In this document: one piece after another, positions 46,124 to 59,059 of the stretch | Layout of the letters: each line of letters opens with the position of its first letter | Position numbering within the stretch: the stretch's first letter is position 1 | Source of the DNA: Chamaecyparis obtusa | Taxonomy: Eukaryota > Streptophyta > Pinopsida > Cupressales > Cupressaceae | DNA: 64,000 bases | Reading direction: 5' to 3' | NCBI GenBank assembly: GCA_027943335.1 | Contig: BSBK01002083.1 | Location: 611,501-675,500, forward strand | Notes under the pieces: generated by a model | Told to the model about the DNA's origin: nothing | The model's input: only the letters and a program-made list of their open reading frames with translations | Databases searched by the model: none | Program-made: the position numbers and the translations under genes

Positions 46124-46135
46124 AAAAAAAAAAAA

Positions 46136-46512
46136 AACATGCAACTAAATATATCTTTCCTAAATAACATGCAACTAAATATATCTTCCTTAAATAATAT
46201 TCAACTGAATATATCTTTCCTAAATAACATGCAACTGAATATATCTTCCTTAAATAATATGCACCTAAATATATCTTCCTTAAGTAACATGCAACTAAAT
46301 ATATCTTCCTTAAGTAACATGCAACTGAATATATCTTTCCTAAATAGCATGCAACTGAATATATCTTCCTTAAATAACATGCAACTGAATATATCTTTCC
46401 TAAATAACATGCAACTGAATATATCTTCCTTAAGTAACATGCAACTGAATATATCTTTCCTAAATAACATGCAACTGAATAAATCTTCCTTAAGTAACAT
46501 GCAACTGAATAT
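46136..46512. repeat. 30-bp minisatellite, middle block (about 12 units)
   Basis: The same unit as at 33421. Its units alternate between TTTCCTAAATAACATGCAAC and CTTCCTTAAGTAACATGCAA, suggesting a 60-bp higher-order repeat in this block. Frames of 144 (+) and 99 (-) codons here are repeat artefacts. Confidence 0.92.
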
Positions 46513-46763
46513 GCTTTCTTGTTTTGTTTTATGTTGGTTGTTCTTTTGGTCTTTGTTGGTTGTTAGTTGGTAGTTGGGTGGTCTACTGGTTCTCCAACTT
46601 TTTTGGTTTGATGGACTTCTACTACTGTATCTTAAGTCTTTGTGGGTTTTGTTGGTTTCCCAACAATATTTTGTTTCTTTTGGGTTTATAATGCTCTATC
46701 ATTTCTCTGATATGTAAAGGGTTCTGGGTCCCTCTTAAACTTATTTTTGCATTAATAAAAAAT
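46513..46763 (+). mobile_element. 5'-truncated LINE tail
   Basis: A 251-base T- and G-rich insertion ends GGTTCTGGGTCCCTCTTAAA and CTTATTTTTGCATTAATAAA followed by an A-rich tail. It is flanked by ATGCAACTGAATAT (46499-46512) and ATGCAACTAAATAT (46764-46777), a 14-base duplication with one difference inside the minisatellite. The start reads GCTTTCTTGTTTTG. No coding sequence remains. Confidence 0.75.
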
Positions 46764-47772
<1,009 letters not shown>

Positions 47773-49083
47773 TGTTGGAGATTTGCCAATAAGCCAGAGT
47801 GTTGATTGTATGTTTGTCATTGATGACAACATATGGTAAGCAGCATGCATGGAAGCCTAATGGAGAGAGCTGTGAATATATACTTCCTAGATATGTTATC
47901 AACATGATATCATACACATGGAGATTGATTCGAAGTGAAGACTGTAATACAATAGTTTGTATTAGTGAGTCTTCCTAACATGTCCCAAGAAGAGTTTTTG
48001 TATGTGATTTACAATATGGTTATAATGGAGCCTTGTGCATTTAGATTTATGTTGAAAATATATGTATGATACTATGTTCATGGATGCAGATTCAGATATG
48101 GAGTACAGGTTGAGTTATGAAGTCTCCAGTTGACTGACATAGTTTCCTAAGTTTATTTGGTAGAGCCGACATTGATTTTATTGTTGTAGTAGTTGCGCCT
48201 ATCAGTTTTATATGTGTGCTTGGATTAGTGCTTAGAGAAGAGTTAAGAATGTTTTGTTAAGAGTGCATGATGTAGTTAAGCATGAGAAGAAAGTATCATT
48301 TAATTTGGTGGAGCCGACAGTATGAAGCGACGCGTCTACTCACATTCAGTTGGGCAGTCCTAATTTGGGTTGTGTGCTTAGTAGAGCCAACTAAGATGTT
48401 GTTTGAGAGTTGTATTGTTTCTCTAATATGATTTCAAGATGGTTCTAACATGCTGACTTGATTATATCATTTAGAGGAAAGATATTTATAGGCAGTCATT
48501 TGTGATTGCTAAGTATGGCAAAGAGTTGAAAGATAAGAGCAAAGCAAAAGGTATGAAATGTTGAGCCATCAACAGAAGGTCAATGTGACAAAGTAGAGAG
48601 TATATGTTATTCATTGGAATTGATCAAGACAATAGGTCTAAGTGCAGTTCACAAAGATCCAAATATAGTGTGTATTTGTTAAACATAAGGTTGCAGCCTT
48701 CACCCCTTTGAGCAGTGTGCTCCCGAACAGTGTGTCCTTACCCCTAACAGGGTTAATTGTAAAAGACTCCTAATAGGGTCTGACCCTTGACTAGGTCACT
48801 ATACTTATTGTATTGTAAAGATCAACTCCTAACAGGTTTGTAAGATCTTCTAACAGGGATCATAATACACTAGTGTAGTTCTTAGTGGGTGTCAGTTCCC
48901 ATCGGGGTTTTTACCTATTTGGGTTTCCCCGTAACCAAAATTGTGGTGTTGTGTAAAGTGTTCTTATATTGTGTTTATGCTTAATGTTCTTCTATACTTA
49001 ATTGGATGAAGAATTGAAATCTAGTAGATAACTAATTCGACCCCCCCCCTCCTCTCAGTTATCTCTTGGGACTATTCCTAAAA
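47773..49083 (+). repeat. Copia-2 5' LTR
   Basis: It starts TGTTGGAGATTTGCC and ends GACTATTCCTAA, with a C-run at 49040-49048 and a TATA-like TATTTATA at 48481-48488. The terminal CA seen in the other LTR is changed to AA. Confidence 0.9.
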
Positions 49084-49085
49084 AT

Positions 49086-49099
49086 TGGTATCAGAGCCA
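49086..49099 (+). other. Copia-2 primer-binding site
   Basis: TGGTATCAGAGCCA is a perfect match to the initiator tRNA-Met complement. Confidence 0.95.
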
Positions 49100-49140
49100 A
49101 GTGCCTCAGAGAGAAAGTTTAACAGCTTGAGGTTGATCAG

Positions 49141-49809
49141 ATGGCATTCTTTAGAAAATAAAGTCCTAAGTTTGATAGAGAGAACTATCTAGATTTGAAG
49201 AACAAAATGATGACACATTTGCAGTGCATTGCCTTTGAGATTTTTGAAGTAGCTACCGAAGAAGTTGAGATTCCCTCACTAGAAGATCTTGCAAAAGAAG
49301 ATGCAACCTTGAAGAAAAAAGAGATGTTCACTTCAAATACTATTGCCAAAGAAGCTCTTATTAGTGCCTTATCTGATAGTGAGTTTTCAAAGATCAAGAA
49401 AATGGACAAAGCCTATAAGATATGGAAATACCTAGAAGACATGTTTGAAGGAGATATTCAAGCTAAAAATGCATGCAGAAAGACATGGAAGAAAAGATAC
49501 AATACATTAGAGATGCTACCTGATGAGAATGTCAGAGCCTACAATCAAAGGATTGATGAAGAAGTTGTAGGAATCAGAAACAATGGTGGAGAAATTTCAA
49601 AAGAGGACATAATGGATAAATTGATGACTACCTTGACACCAGAATATGACAACAAGATATGCATCCTAGATGAAACTATGCAGTCCAAAAAAGACTTTAA
49701 AAGAGAGACCTTAATCAACAAGCTTTTAGCCTTTGCAATATCAAGATTGAAGATAGAGCCTAAAAGTGAAACAACATTCAAAACACAAGAGTTAGCACTA
49801 ATTTCATAA
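49141..49809 (+). pseudogene. Copia-2 gag
   Basis: ATG at 49141 reads MAFFRK, stop, SPKFDRENYLDLKNKMMTHL. It continues KKMDKAYKIWKYLEDMFEGD, KKRYNTLEMLPDENVRAYNQ and DKLMTTLTPEYDNKICILDE, a standard copia gag core. It passes within 20 codons of LALIS, stop, VDIRTDWIIDSG straight into the protease. The zinc-knuckle segment normally found between gag core and protease is absent, so a deletion of the nucleocapsid part is likely. Confidence 0.88.
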
Positions 49810-50550
49810 GTTGACATTAGGACAGATTGGATCATTGATAGTGGTTACTCACATTAGATGACAGGAGGCAAGGATAGATTTGTACATCTAGATAGATACA
49901 AAGGAGGCATGGTTAGATTTGGAGACAACACTCCTAAACCTATCATAGGTAGAGGATCTATCACCTTGGATGGAAAGAGCAACACTAATGATGTTCTTTA
50001 TGTTGATGGATTGTAGCATAATCTACTAAGTGTTGGACAGTTGCTTGAAAAAGGATATCAATTGGAATTAAAAGACAACAAGTGCATCATTAATAAAAAA
50101 GGAGAGATGATTGCATCAGGTTCAAATAACAAAGGTAATGTTTTTCAACTTATTCTTGAAGCAAGTTGTTTTGTTGCTAAAGTAGATGACAGTTGGTTAT
50201 GGCACAAGAGACTATGTCACATCAATTTTGACAACATAGTTAAGATAAGCAATGTAAAGGTAGTAAGAGACCTTCCTAGCATTGCAAAACTAGTTGATAC
50301 AATATGCAGGGAATGTGTGATGGGTAAGCATGTGAGGAATTCATTCAGAAGGAAGCATAATTTGACAAAAAATAAATTAAATCTAGTGCATACAGACCTA
50401 TGTGGACCAACTCAAACAAGATCATACTATGGAGAAAGGTACTTTATTTTGTTTGTTGATGATTATTCTAGAATGATGTGGGTTGCATTCTTAAAGGATA
50501 AATTAGAAGCATTTGAGAAGTTTAAATTATTCAAAGGCAAGGTTTAAAAT
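49810..50550 (+). pseudogene. Copia-2 protease, pre-integrase and start of integrase
   Basis: TDWIIDSGYSH gives the protease D-S-G. LLSVGQLLEKGYQLELKDNK and WLWHKRLCHINFDNIVKI, then ICRECVMGKH, give the His/Cys zinc segment. LVHTDLCGPTQTRSYYGERY holds the first integrase Asp. TAG stops stand near 49854 and 50016, and a TAA at 50545. Confidence 0.9.
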
Positions 50551-51290
50551 GAGTCTAGATTGAAGATCAAATGTCTGAGATCAAATAGACGAGGAGAATT
50601 CACCTCTAACATATTTTATGAGTATTGTGAAGAACATGGGATAAAAAGATAGTTAAGTGCACCTAGAACCCCTCAACAGAATGGAATAGTAGAAAGGAGG
50701 AATATGATCATACTTGACATAGCGTGCACCATCATGATCAAAGGAAAGGTCACACACACCTATTGGAGAGATTCATTCAATATTGCAATCTACATAATCA
50801 ATAGAATTCAATTGAGGCCAGGTGCAGACTAGACACCTTATGAGCTATGGTTTGGGAATGTACTTACAGTCTAATACTTTAGAATCTTTGGAAGCAAGTG
50901 CTACATCAAGAGAGATGAAGCCATTGGAAAATTTGATGCAAGAAGTGATGAAGGTATCTTTCTTAGTTACTCTACTAAAAGAAAAGCTTATAGATGTTTT
51001 AATTTGAGATTGAAGAAGATCATTGAAAGTGCTCATGTTAAGATTGATGAGAAGTTCACAATTCAAGAGAGATATCATGATTATGCACCTATGATTGAAG
51101 AAGAACCTAGACCTACCAATAGTGAAGCAGTTGTTGAAGAAATGTTTGACACCATAGATGTTCTATTCAATGACCTTGAATAAGTGAAGAAGAAACACAA
51201 AAGGTAGATGAGAGAGTCACACCTAATGTTCCTAAATTCACATCTAGATATCATTCAAGGAAGACATCATTGGAGATTAGAATAGTAAAG
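50551..51290 (+). pseudogene. Copia-2 integrase core and C-terminus
   Basis: CLRSNRRGEFTSN has Asn (AAT, 50584-50586) at the second catalytic Asp. SAPRTPQQNGIVERRNMI keeps the Glu. A TAG at 50650-50652 falls on an expected Gln, another is at 50830-50832, and a frameshift lies near 50865. IFGSKCYIKRDEAIGKFDAR and GIFLSYSTKRKAYRCFNLRL follow as the integrase tail. Confidence 0.9.
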
Positions 51291-51292
51291 TC

Positions 51293-52200
51293 ATGACAAG
51301 ATCAAAAGCAAAGAGTTCCACAACAACTGAAGAGGTATGTTTACTATCACAGATTGAGCCCTTAAGTGTTAAAGATGCATGTAATGATTCAGATTGGCAT
51401 GAAGCAATGAAAGAAGAGCTAGATCAGATAATTAAGAATGATACATGGGAATTGGTCCCTAGGCCTAGTGATAAGAATGTGATTGGAACTAAGTGGATAT
51501 TCATAAATAAGATGAATGAAGATGGAATAGTGATAAGAAACAAAGCAAGACTAGTGTGTAAAGGATATATGCAAAGAGAAGGAATTGACTATTCAAATAC
51601 ATTTTCCCCTATAAGTAGATTGGAAGCCATAAAGTTGTTTCTAGCCTATGCTACCCTCAAAGACTTTAAGGTATACCAAATGGATGTTAAGTCAGCATTC
51701 TTGAATGGAGAGCTAAAGGAAGAAGTATACATAGAGAAGCCTGAAGGATTCATCTTATCAGAAATACCTAATATGGTGTGTAGATTGAAGAAACCCTTTA
51801 TGGACTTAAGCAAGCCCCTAGAGCATGGTATGAAAGACTTGATGGATATTTGACAAAGATTGGATTCAAGAAAGGAGCAATAGATTGTAATTTATTCATA
51901 AGAGAAATATCTGATGGATTATTGTTAGTTGCTATATTTGTTGGTGACATTATCTTTGGTGGCAATGACAAGCTTAGTGCAGAATTTGCTAAGGAGATGC
52001 AGAGTGAATTTGAAATGAGCATGATTGGACCTATCAAGTACTTTTTGGGATTGAATGTGCAGAAAATAGACAAAGGTATATTCATAAATCAGACCAAGTA
52101 TGTAAAAGAGATATTGAAGAAATTCAAGATGGATGCTTGCAAGCTAGTTAGTACCCCTATGATAACAAGATGCAAGCTTTCAAAAGAAGATGATTCACCA
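51293..52200 (+). pseudogene. Copia-2 reverse transcriptase
   Basis: [57 protein letters not shown] and [20 protein letters not shown] appear in order. A one-base change near 51795 disrupts the [11 protein letters not shown] block. After it the frame from 51850 continues with LLLVAIFVGDIIFGGNDKLS: the polymerase box F-V-D-D is F-V-G-D (51937-51948), so a catalytic Asp is lost. Confidence 0.92.
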
Positions 52201-52890
52201 GCAATAGACATAACCTTATATAAGTCTATGATTGGTAAACTTATATATCTTACTCAAACTAGACTAGACATTTCTAATGTAGTTGGTATTGTTGGAAGAT
52301 TTGTAGCAGAACCTAAGCAAAGTCATCTCATGGCAGTAAAGAGGATATTCAGATATTTGAGAGGAACTATAGACTATGGTTTATGGTATCCTAATTCAAA
52401 GAATATAGAGCTTAATGTGTATATAGATGCAGATTAGGTAGGATGTGTGGATGATAGAAAGAGTACCTCAGGAGGAGCAATATTTCTTGGTGATAGACTT
52501 ATCACTTGGACAAGCAAGAAGTAGAATTGTATCTCTCAATCAATAGTAGAAGTAGAGTATGTAGCAACAGCATTGAATTGCTCTACAATTGTGTGGATCA
52601 AGTAGATGATAAAGGATTTTGGTATTCAGATTGATTATCCTATTGTTATTCATTGTGATAACACTAGCACTATTAACATGTCAAAGAACCCTGTGATGCA
52701 TGCAAAGACAAAACACATTGAGATAAAATATCACTTCCTAAGAGTGAAAGTAGTAGAGAAAGAAGTAAATTTGGACTATGTGAGCATAAAAGATCAGCTA
52801 GCAGATATATTCACAAAGCCTTTACCTAAGGATATATTTGATTATCTCAGGGAGAAGCTGGGAGTAATCTCCTTCCCTAAATCTGATTAG
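52201..52890 (+). pseudogene. Copia-2 RNase H
   Basis: KRIFRYLRGTIDYGLWYPNS, then LNVYIDAD, stop (TAG 52435-52437 at an expected Trp), VGCVDDRKSTSGGAIFLGDR, then TSKK, stop (TAG 52522-52524 at a Gln), NCISQSIVEVEYVATALNCS. A third TAG is at 52603-52605. HCDNTSTINMSKNPVMHAKT and QLADIFTKPLPKDIFDYLRE finish the domain at 52890. Confidence 0.92.
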
Positions 52891-53250
52891 AGATTTTAGG
52901 AGTGCATTAGTCCTTAGTGACTGATGAAAGATTGACTACTCTACTTTTGGAGTAGTACCAGTATTTAATTATTTGGCACCCTTTGCCATTGATGTCAAAG
53001 GGGGAGTATATAGTCATGAAAAATGATAAATAATACAATAGTTCATCCTTAAGGAAGTTCTATTGAGGAAATGGAGAATGTTATAAAAGAATTATAGCAA
53101 GGGGGAGTGAGTATTTAGCAAGAAAAAAAAAAATAGTAAGAGATGGAGGATTCATCCTTGGGGGAGTTTTGTTGAGGAAATGGAGAATATTATAAAAAGA
53201 TAGTACATTTGGATTGGTGGTGTTTTTCATTCCATATGTTGCCATCAATT

Positions 53251-53264
53251 CCAAAGGGGGATAT
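53251..53264 (+). other. Copia-2 polypurine tract
   Basis: CCAAAGGGGGATAT directly precedes the 3' LTR. Similar GGGGGAG runs at 53001 and 53102 in the tail are copies of the same phrase. Confidence 0.85.
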
Positions 53265-54577
53265 TGTTGGAGATTTACCAACAAGCCAGAGTGTTGATTG
53301 TATGTTTGTCATTGATGACAACATATGGTAAGCAACATGCATGGAAGCCTGATGGAGAGATTTGTGAGTAGATACTTCCTAGATATGTTATCAGCATGAT
53401 ATCATAGACACAGAGGTTGATTCAGAGTGAAGATAGTAATACAACAGTCTATATAAGTGAGTCTTCCTGACACGTCCCAGGAAGAGTTTTTGTATGTGAT
53501 TTACAGTATGGTTGTAATGGAGTCTTATGCATTTAGATTTATGTTGCAAACATATGTATGATACTATGTTCATGGATGCAGAGTTAGATATATAGTACAG
53601 GTTGAGTTATGAAGTCTTCAGTTGACTGACACAGTTTCTTGAGTTTATCTGGTAGAGTCAACATTGATTTTATTATTGTAGTAGTTGCACCTATTAGTTT
53701 GATATGCATGCTTGGATTAGTGCTTAGAGAAGAGTTAAGAATGTTTTGTTAAGAGTGCATGATGTAATTAAGCATGAGAAGAAATTATCAGTTAATTTGG
53801 TAGAGCTGACAGTATGAAGTGGCGCATCTACTCACATTGAGTTGGGCGGTCCTAATTTGGGTTGCGTGCTTAGTAGAGCTGTCTGAGATGTTGTTTGAGA
53901 GTTCTATTGTTTCTCTAATATGATTTCAAGATGGTTCTAATAGGATGAATTGATTATATCATTTAGAGGAAGATATTTATAGGAAGTCATTTGTGATTGC
54001 TAAGTATGGCAAAGAGTTGAAAGATAAGAGCACAGCAGAAGGTGCGAAGTGTTGAGCCATCAACAGAAGGTCTATGTGACAAAGTATAGAGTATATGCTA
54101 TTCATTGGAACTGATCAAGATAGCAGGTCAAAGCACAGTTCACAAAGATCCAGATATAGTGTGTATATGTTAAACAGAAGGTTGCAACCTTCACCCCTTT
54201 GAGCAGTGTGCTCCCAAACAATGTGTCCTCACCCCTAACAGGGTTAATTGTAAAAGACTCATAATAGGGTTTGACCCTTGACCAGGTCACTATACTTATT
54301 GCATTGTAAAGATCAACTCCTAATAGGGTTGTAAGATCTTCTAACAAGGATCATAATACACTAGTGCAGTTCTTAGTGGGTGTCAATTCCCACCAGGGTT
54401 TTTGCCTATTTGGGTTTCCTCGTAACCAAAATTGTGGTGTTGTGTTAAGTGTTCTTATATTGTGTTTATGCTTAATGTTCTTATGTACTTAATTGGATAA
54501 AGAATTGAATCTACTAGATAATTGATTGACCCCCCCCCCCCCCCACTTTCAATTATCTCTTGGGACTATTCCTAACA
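53265..54577 (+). repeat. Copia-2 3' LTR
   Basis: It begins TGTTGGAGATTTACC and ends CTATTCCTAACA. It has a 15-C run at 54530-54544. Confidence 0.93.
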
Positions 54578-55328
54578 GAAACTCCAATTAAATATTACTT
54601 AATTTATTTTATATATTTAAATATTGATTTTTATTTAATAATAATAATTAAATTCCTCAATTATTATTTTGAATTTATAATTAAACTATTTATTAAACAT
54701 AGGTAATGAATTAATTCTCATTAATTAATTAACCTTACATTTAATATTTTAATGTATCATAAGGTATAATTATTTAATCTCATTTAATTAACCTTAATTA
54801 ATTCCTCAAACCATTTTAACACCGAGACCACATCAAACCACATGACATGTAACAAGACAAAAACTTACTAAATCAAAATACAAAATCAAACTCAAAGGAA
54901 GGGTTCACGAATGACATCGCTTTGATGAATTTAGAGGGTAGTAAATAAGATACTTGTCCACTATTTTAGAACAATAAATTGCTAAGGTTGGGATTTGGAC
55001 CTATCCGTTATCTCCCCTCTCTTACCATTGAGATATTATGATAGGGCACACTCATCTTGACAATTTAGGGAAGTCGATGTCCGATACCTGAAATCCTGCA
55101 TAAAAGATAAGCATGTACATATATGTATAAATATATAACAGATAATGGTGAGGATTGTTCAATCATGCAAATCTTGCAAGCAAGTAACTACAACTCCATC
55201 CCTCAACCATATTTGACATATCAAACAAAAATATAAAACATACACACCAACCATATACATACATAAAAAGTGCTCTAAAAGAGTCTGGCCAATTAAACTG
55301 AAAAGAAAACTATGGGAGGGGTATTACA
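54578..55328. other. Non-coding right part of element E
   Basis: AT-rich sequence, then a moderately complex stretch (54900-55328) ending CTATGGGAGGGGTATTACA. No coding homology is seen. Confidence 0.5.
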
Positions 55329-55333
55329 AGATG

Positions 55334-56129
55334 ACAAAAAAAAAGACAAAACTTGACTACTTGTACATGCAATGACTGGTTACCCTATCTACATGCTCTT
55401 TTTCCCTTTCATTTGCTTAATCATGTATTAGTTTATCTAAATTTATATTTGAAGAAGCAAAGACTAGTCTCACGGCTTGTGTGAGACAACATGTACAATT
55501 TACATTCAATAAATTACTTTTATTCAAAACATATTTGTGTAAACTCTCTCTATATTTCATGCATATATTATGTTTCCTTTTGAGCACTTGTAATCTCTTC
55601 AGTTATTTTACTTAAATACATGAAAGTAATGTATGAGGGTTAAAGATGCACCCTTCTTCTGAAATGAATATGACTCTACTTGAATTGAGCCATGAGTGAA
55701 ATTTTCATAATAGTAACATCAATAGAATAATCTACCTCGATATGAGTCATATCTTCACCATCATATCTTTGATCTACTATTTGATTATCCACACGAACGC
55801 AAGGTTGTGTAGCTTCTCTAGTGTATTGTATAAATATATACATACATATGAAAATTTATCTTCTTCAAAAATATTTGAACCTCAAGCAAGAAAGATATTC
55901 TCACCATTAGTCTTTTGTTCAATATCTTGCAAAGTTTCAAATAAAGAAGGGTGAACCTCTTGAGGCTGAAACTGCATGTTGTCATAAAAGATTTTCAAGA
56001 AATCAACTTGCATGGTTTCATTAAGCATCTATTCTTATGGAAAGAAAGATCCTCATAATCACTTTCACTTTCATCATCATCTTTATTGGAGCTAAGTAGC
56101 AGGTCTCAATAACCCAATGACATCTAAAA
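55334..56129. other. Unassigned sequence
   Basis: No gene recognised. GTCTCACGGCTTGTGTGAGAC at 55466-55486 is a small stem-loop with a seven-base perfect stem. On the minus strand the last 180 bases follow the CobW-like fragment and may be its degraded continuation or intron, but I could not match them. Confidence 0.35.
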
Positions 56130-56415
56130 ATGATACATGATTACAAGAAAAGGTATGATTTCATTATACTAAAATCACCTCTTCTTGTTTAGCATAAGCA
56201 ACCATCATTCAACATAATAATGTCCCCACTTCTTGACTATTGTGAGGCTATTAATGATCCATCAATATCAACTTCACCATACTCATTCTCTATGATTATG
56301 ATTTTCTTTCCATGATTAGGGGTAAGTACATGTTTGAGAAGAGTTATATATGCTCTTACAGATGTTTGTGACCTATTCCAAGTATTTGTCTCATTGGGTA
56401 GGAAGTATGTTTGCA
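56130..56415 (-). pseudogene. CobW/ZNG1-type metal-chaperone GTPase fragment
   Basis: The minus strand reads ITLLKHVLTPNHGKKIIIIE, then NEYGEVDIDGSLIASQ, a stop, then SRSGDIIMLNDGCLC, stop, TRRGDF. In CobW (COG0523) GTPases the Walker A lysine precedes TTLLNHxL, the block IENEFGEVDIDGxLV follows, and next comes the metal-binding GCxCC with V-R-G-D. Here the Walker A is eroded (SVRAYIT in place of GxxGxGKTT), the last Cys of CLCC is a TAA, and another stop lies before it. Only about 95 residues are recognisable. It is a decayed host-gene fragment, either processed or captured; no introns or neighbours tell which. Confidence 0.75.
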
Positions 56416-58440
56416 ATGGTTGGCATACCATTGAATCAACAATCATGGAAGTGAACACCATCCATCGATTGTAAATGCAAAACCCTATAGTTTCTCACCA
56501 AAATACTCAATCATGTTGTTTCCCTCAAGTTCTCCATGCATGAGGACATCAATATTAAGATCTTCTTGTATCTTGACAACTTTAGTGGTTCATTCTTAAT
56601 AAAATAAATATATTCTTTAACTCTGCAATAGTGCTTTGTACTACCCAACAACACATAGTGTCAGTGATTTGACATCATATATGAACTTCCATACCTTTCT
56701 ACTTGATTTGAGAGTTTGTGGGAAGTCTTAACATCCCAATTACATGTCAAACTCCTTTGTTGTTGGCAAGTGGAAAAAATTGTGAATTTCAGAATTTTAA
56801 TTCAATTTAGAGGAATGAAAAGGTGTCGACATCCCAACTCCATATGAACTTCAAATATCTTAAGCTTGTTTGAGACTATTGATCAAGTTTGATGATCAAA
56901 TTCCATTGATTTTTAGTAAGGCCTTTACACATTTAATGAGGACAGACCTGATTCAATTCTTTGCCACTTTTAACACCAATAGTTGCAAAGTAATTTAAAA
57001 AATTTAATAGGTCTTTCAAGGTTCTAGACCAAAATAAAAAAATATTAATCCCTAGAAAACCTGTTATCTCTCATCATTACATCATGGTTAATCACTAATG
57101 GGATGAGTGATAACAAGTGGAATATGAGACAAAGGTATTGGTGAAATTTTAAAACTAGCAATGGTTAAAAATATAGTTAATACTAATGACTTAGCTCCAA
57201 ATGACCAAAATTGAAATTGGTCTATTTAGGAACTCAAATAATTTATTATCTTATCAACCTTCTTGAAATATTGATGTAAGCAAAGAAAGTAATTATGTAT
57301 TTTGAAGACTATCCTAGCATACAAGATAACCTGTATTAGAATCTCTAACACTTAGTAAAGATGTATAGATTAATCCTTAAAAAAGGTAGGCTAAGTTAAG
57401 CAATAAACAAGATAGGGTAAGTCTTATCCTCATTTTGACATACCCAATTTCAAACCTATTTGATCCACTTTATCCAATAATAAATTTAGCTCACCAAACC
57501 ATAGGGATTATCAATTTTTGTAGATCTATCATGCTTAATATTGGAAACAAGTATACCAGATTTATTAAAAAAAATTAGAGATATGAGTACATTATTATAT
57601 AACAAAAGGAAAATATGCAGCTATAAAAACTAAGGTGCCTTTGGAAGGATTAATTATGAACCACCGATGGTCTAATATATGTTGTTGATTCTATAGACAA
57701 TAAGAGACTTGGGAAGAAAAGAATAGAAAGAGATAAAATTGTTCTCATATAAGATTTTTAAGCTCCAAATGGAAGTATTTGGGTTGAAGCAAATGGATAG
57801 CACTATTTACCTAGTCAAATTGGAATATTTATATTGGGAAAGATGAAAGAAAATGTATAATTTTACTCTAGGAAGAATATTGTTAATATGGTCATAATTA
57901 TGCTTACCCATTTTAATGATTATCATAAGCCAAAAAAGGATGTAGGAAGAGTTTTCGGTTTGGAATTTAGAATGAATTGTCAGTGAACCCACAATTATAG
58001 ATGGTGTAAAATTCATATCCATGTACCAGATTTGACACACTATGAAGTAATGGATGATGTTATATAGCTAATAGATGTAAATTGAGAAGCAACCCAAAAT
58101 CTGATACAACCAATCAATAATAGATAACAAAAAAGAGATATAACATTCACTACGAAAATTAAGAAAACCAAACAATATTTAAAAATAATAATTTATTTTA
58201 GTCTCACAATGAATTACATGGCAACTTGAACAAAAAATATAGAGGTTGCATATTTATTGAAATTGCAGATTTCAAAAAAACTACAACTAATAGAAACTCA
58301 AAAAATAGATAAAAACATGCTTTATTGGAAAAAAAAAACTTATCTAGAAATCCAACCTTACATGGGAGTCATGTTTTATTTTTGCAAATAAAAATTGTTG
58401 TCTATATAAAGCTAAAAAAAAACTAAGTTGATTTAAAACT
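56416..58440. other. Unassigned AT-rich sequence
   Basis: Only short frames without known motifs (for example 77 codons at 58040-57807, minus). The part next to 58440 may be the 3' LTR of Copia-3, but its far end cannot be set without a second copy. Confidence 0.4.
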
Positions 58441-58457
58441 AAAAAACACCCATCTTT

Positions 58458-59053
58458 TCATGAGGAGCATGATCTTGAAAGCATCAACCATATACATACT
58501 CCCCCTTGATGTGGAGAGGACTCACAATTTGATACTGAAGTGCCAAAAACTATTTTTTTTTCTACTGCCTTGGTTAAGATATCAACTAGTTGATCTTGAG
58601 TATTGATGTGTTTCAATTCAACCTCCTTTTCTACTAAGTCATCGATGAAATGGTATTTCAGATCAAAATGATTGGTTCTATTGTGATGTACTAGATTCTT
58701 TGCTAACTTGATGCCACTTATATTGTTAAAGAAAATTATAGTAAGTGAATTTTCTTTTCTCCAATTTCTTGAAGAAATTTTTGAAGCCAAAAAGTTTGTG
58801 TACCTGTTGAAGAGATTGCCACATATTATGCTTCCATGGAAGAGAGAGAAACAATACTTTATTTTTTCAAACTCAATGTTATCAAACCAAAATGAAAAGA
58901 TAAAAAATTACCAAATGTAGATTTATCATCCAAACTAGCTCCCCAATATGAATCACTAAATCCAACAAGATTAAAACTATTAGAATGATAGTAATGAATA
59001 CTAGAATTTAGAGTTTCTTTCACATATCTCAATATTCTCTTGGCTACGCTCAT
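58458..59053 (-). pseudogene. Copia-3 RNase H
   Basis: MSVAKRILRYVKETLNSSIH, FNLVGFSDSYWGASLDDKST and, after a frame break near 58859, SIVSLSSMEA, stop, YVAISSTGTQTFWLQKFLQE. Then FFNNISGIKLAKNLVHHNRT and DQLVDILTKAVEKKIVF run to the usual end before the polypurine tract. The Asp of the FSDSDW box is Tyr at its second site. Confidence 0.88.
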
Positions 59054-59059
59054 GTGTAT

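Larger units (their letters stand above)
33974..46135 (+). mobile_element. LINE-1: L1-type LINE with ORF1, ORF2 and RNase H, inserted in the minisatellite
   Basis: From left to right: a 0.78-kb GC-richer leader, ORF1 with a CCHC knuckle, ORF2 (endonuclease, reverse transcriptase, Cys-rich zf-RVT, RNase H), a 1.9-kb 3' UTR and a poly(A) tail at 46124-46135. The 16-base AACATGCAACTAAATA occurs at 33958-33973 and 46136-46151 as target duplication, though in a tandem repeat such a match is weak evidence. ORF2 is interrupted by a 2.5-kb solo LTR. Without it the LINE is about 9.6 kb, long for a plant L1, and it appears full length. Confidence 0.92.
47773..54577 (+). mobile_element. Ty1/copia element Copia-2
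   Basis: LTRs at 47773-49083 and 53265-54577 flank a full copia interior with gag, protease, integrase, reverse transcriptase and RNase H. The flanks GCAAC (47768-47772) and GAAAC (54578-54582) agree at four of five bases. The LTR starts differ at about 7 percent over 118 bases. Multiple stops, a gag shorter than usual and mutated RT and integrase catalytic residues mark it as dead. Confidence 0.95.

Noticed and set aside
55466..55486. Helitron 3' hairpin
   Set aside because: A seven-base stem is present, but there is no CTRR end at the right distance and no 5' TC end.
57600..58040. Possible host gene exon
   Set aside because: Short frames in two directions with no motif I can name.
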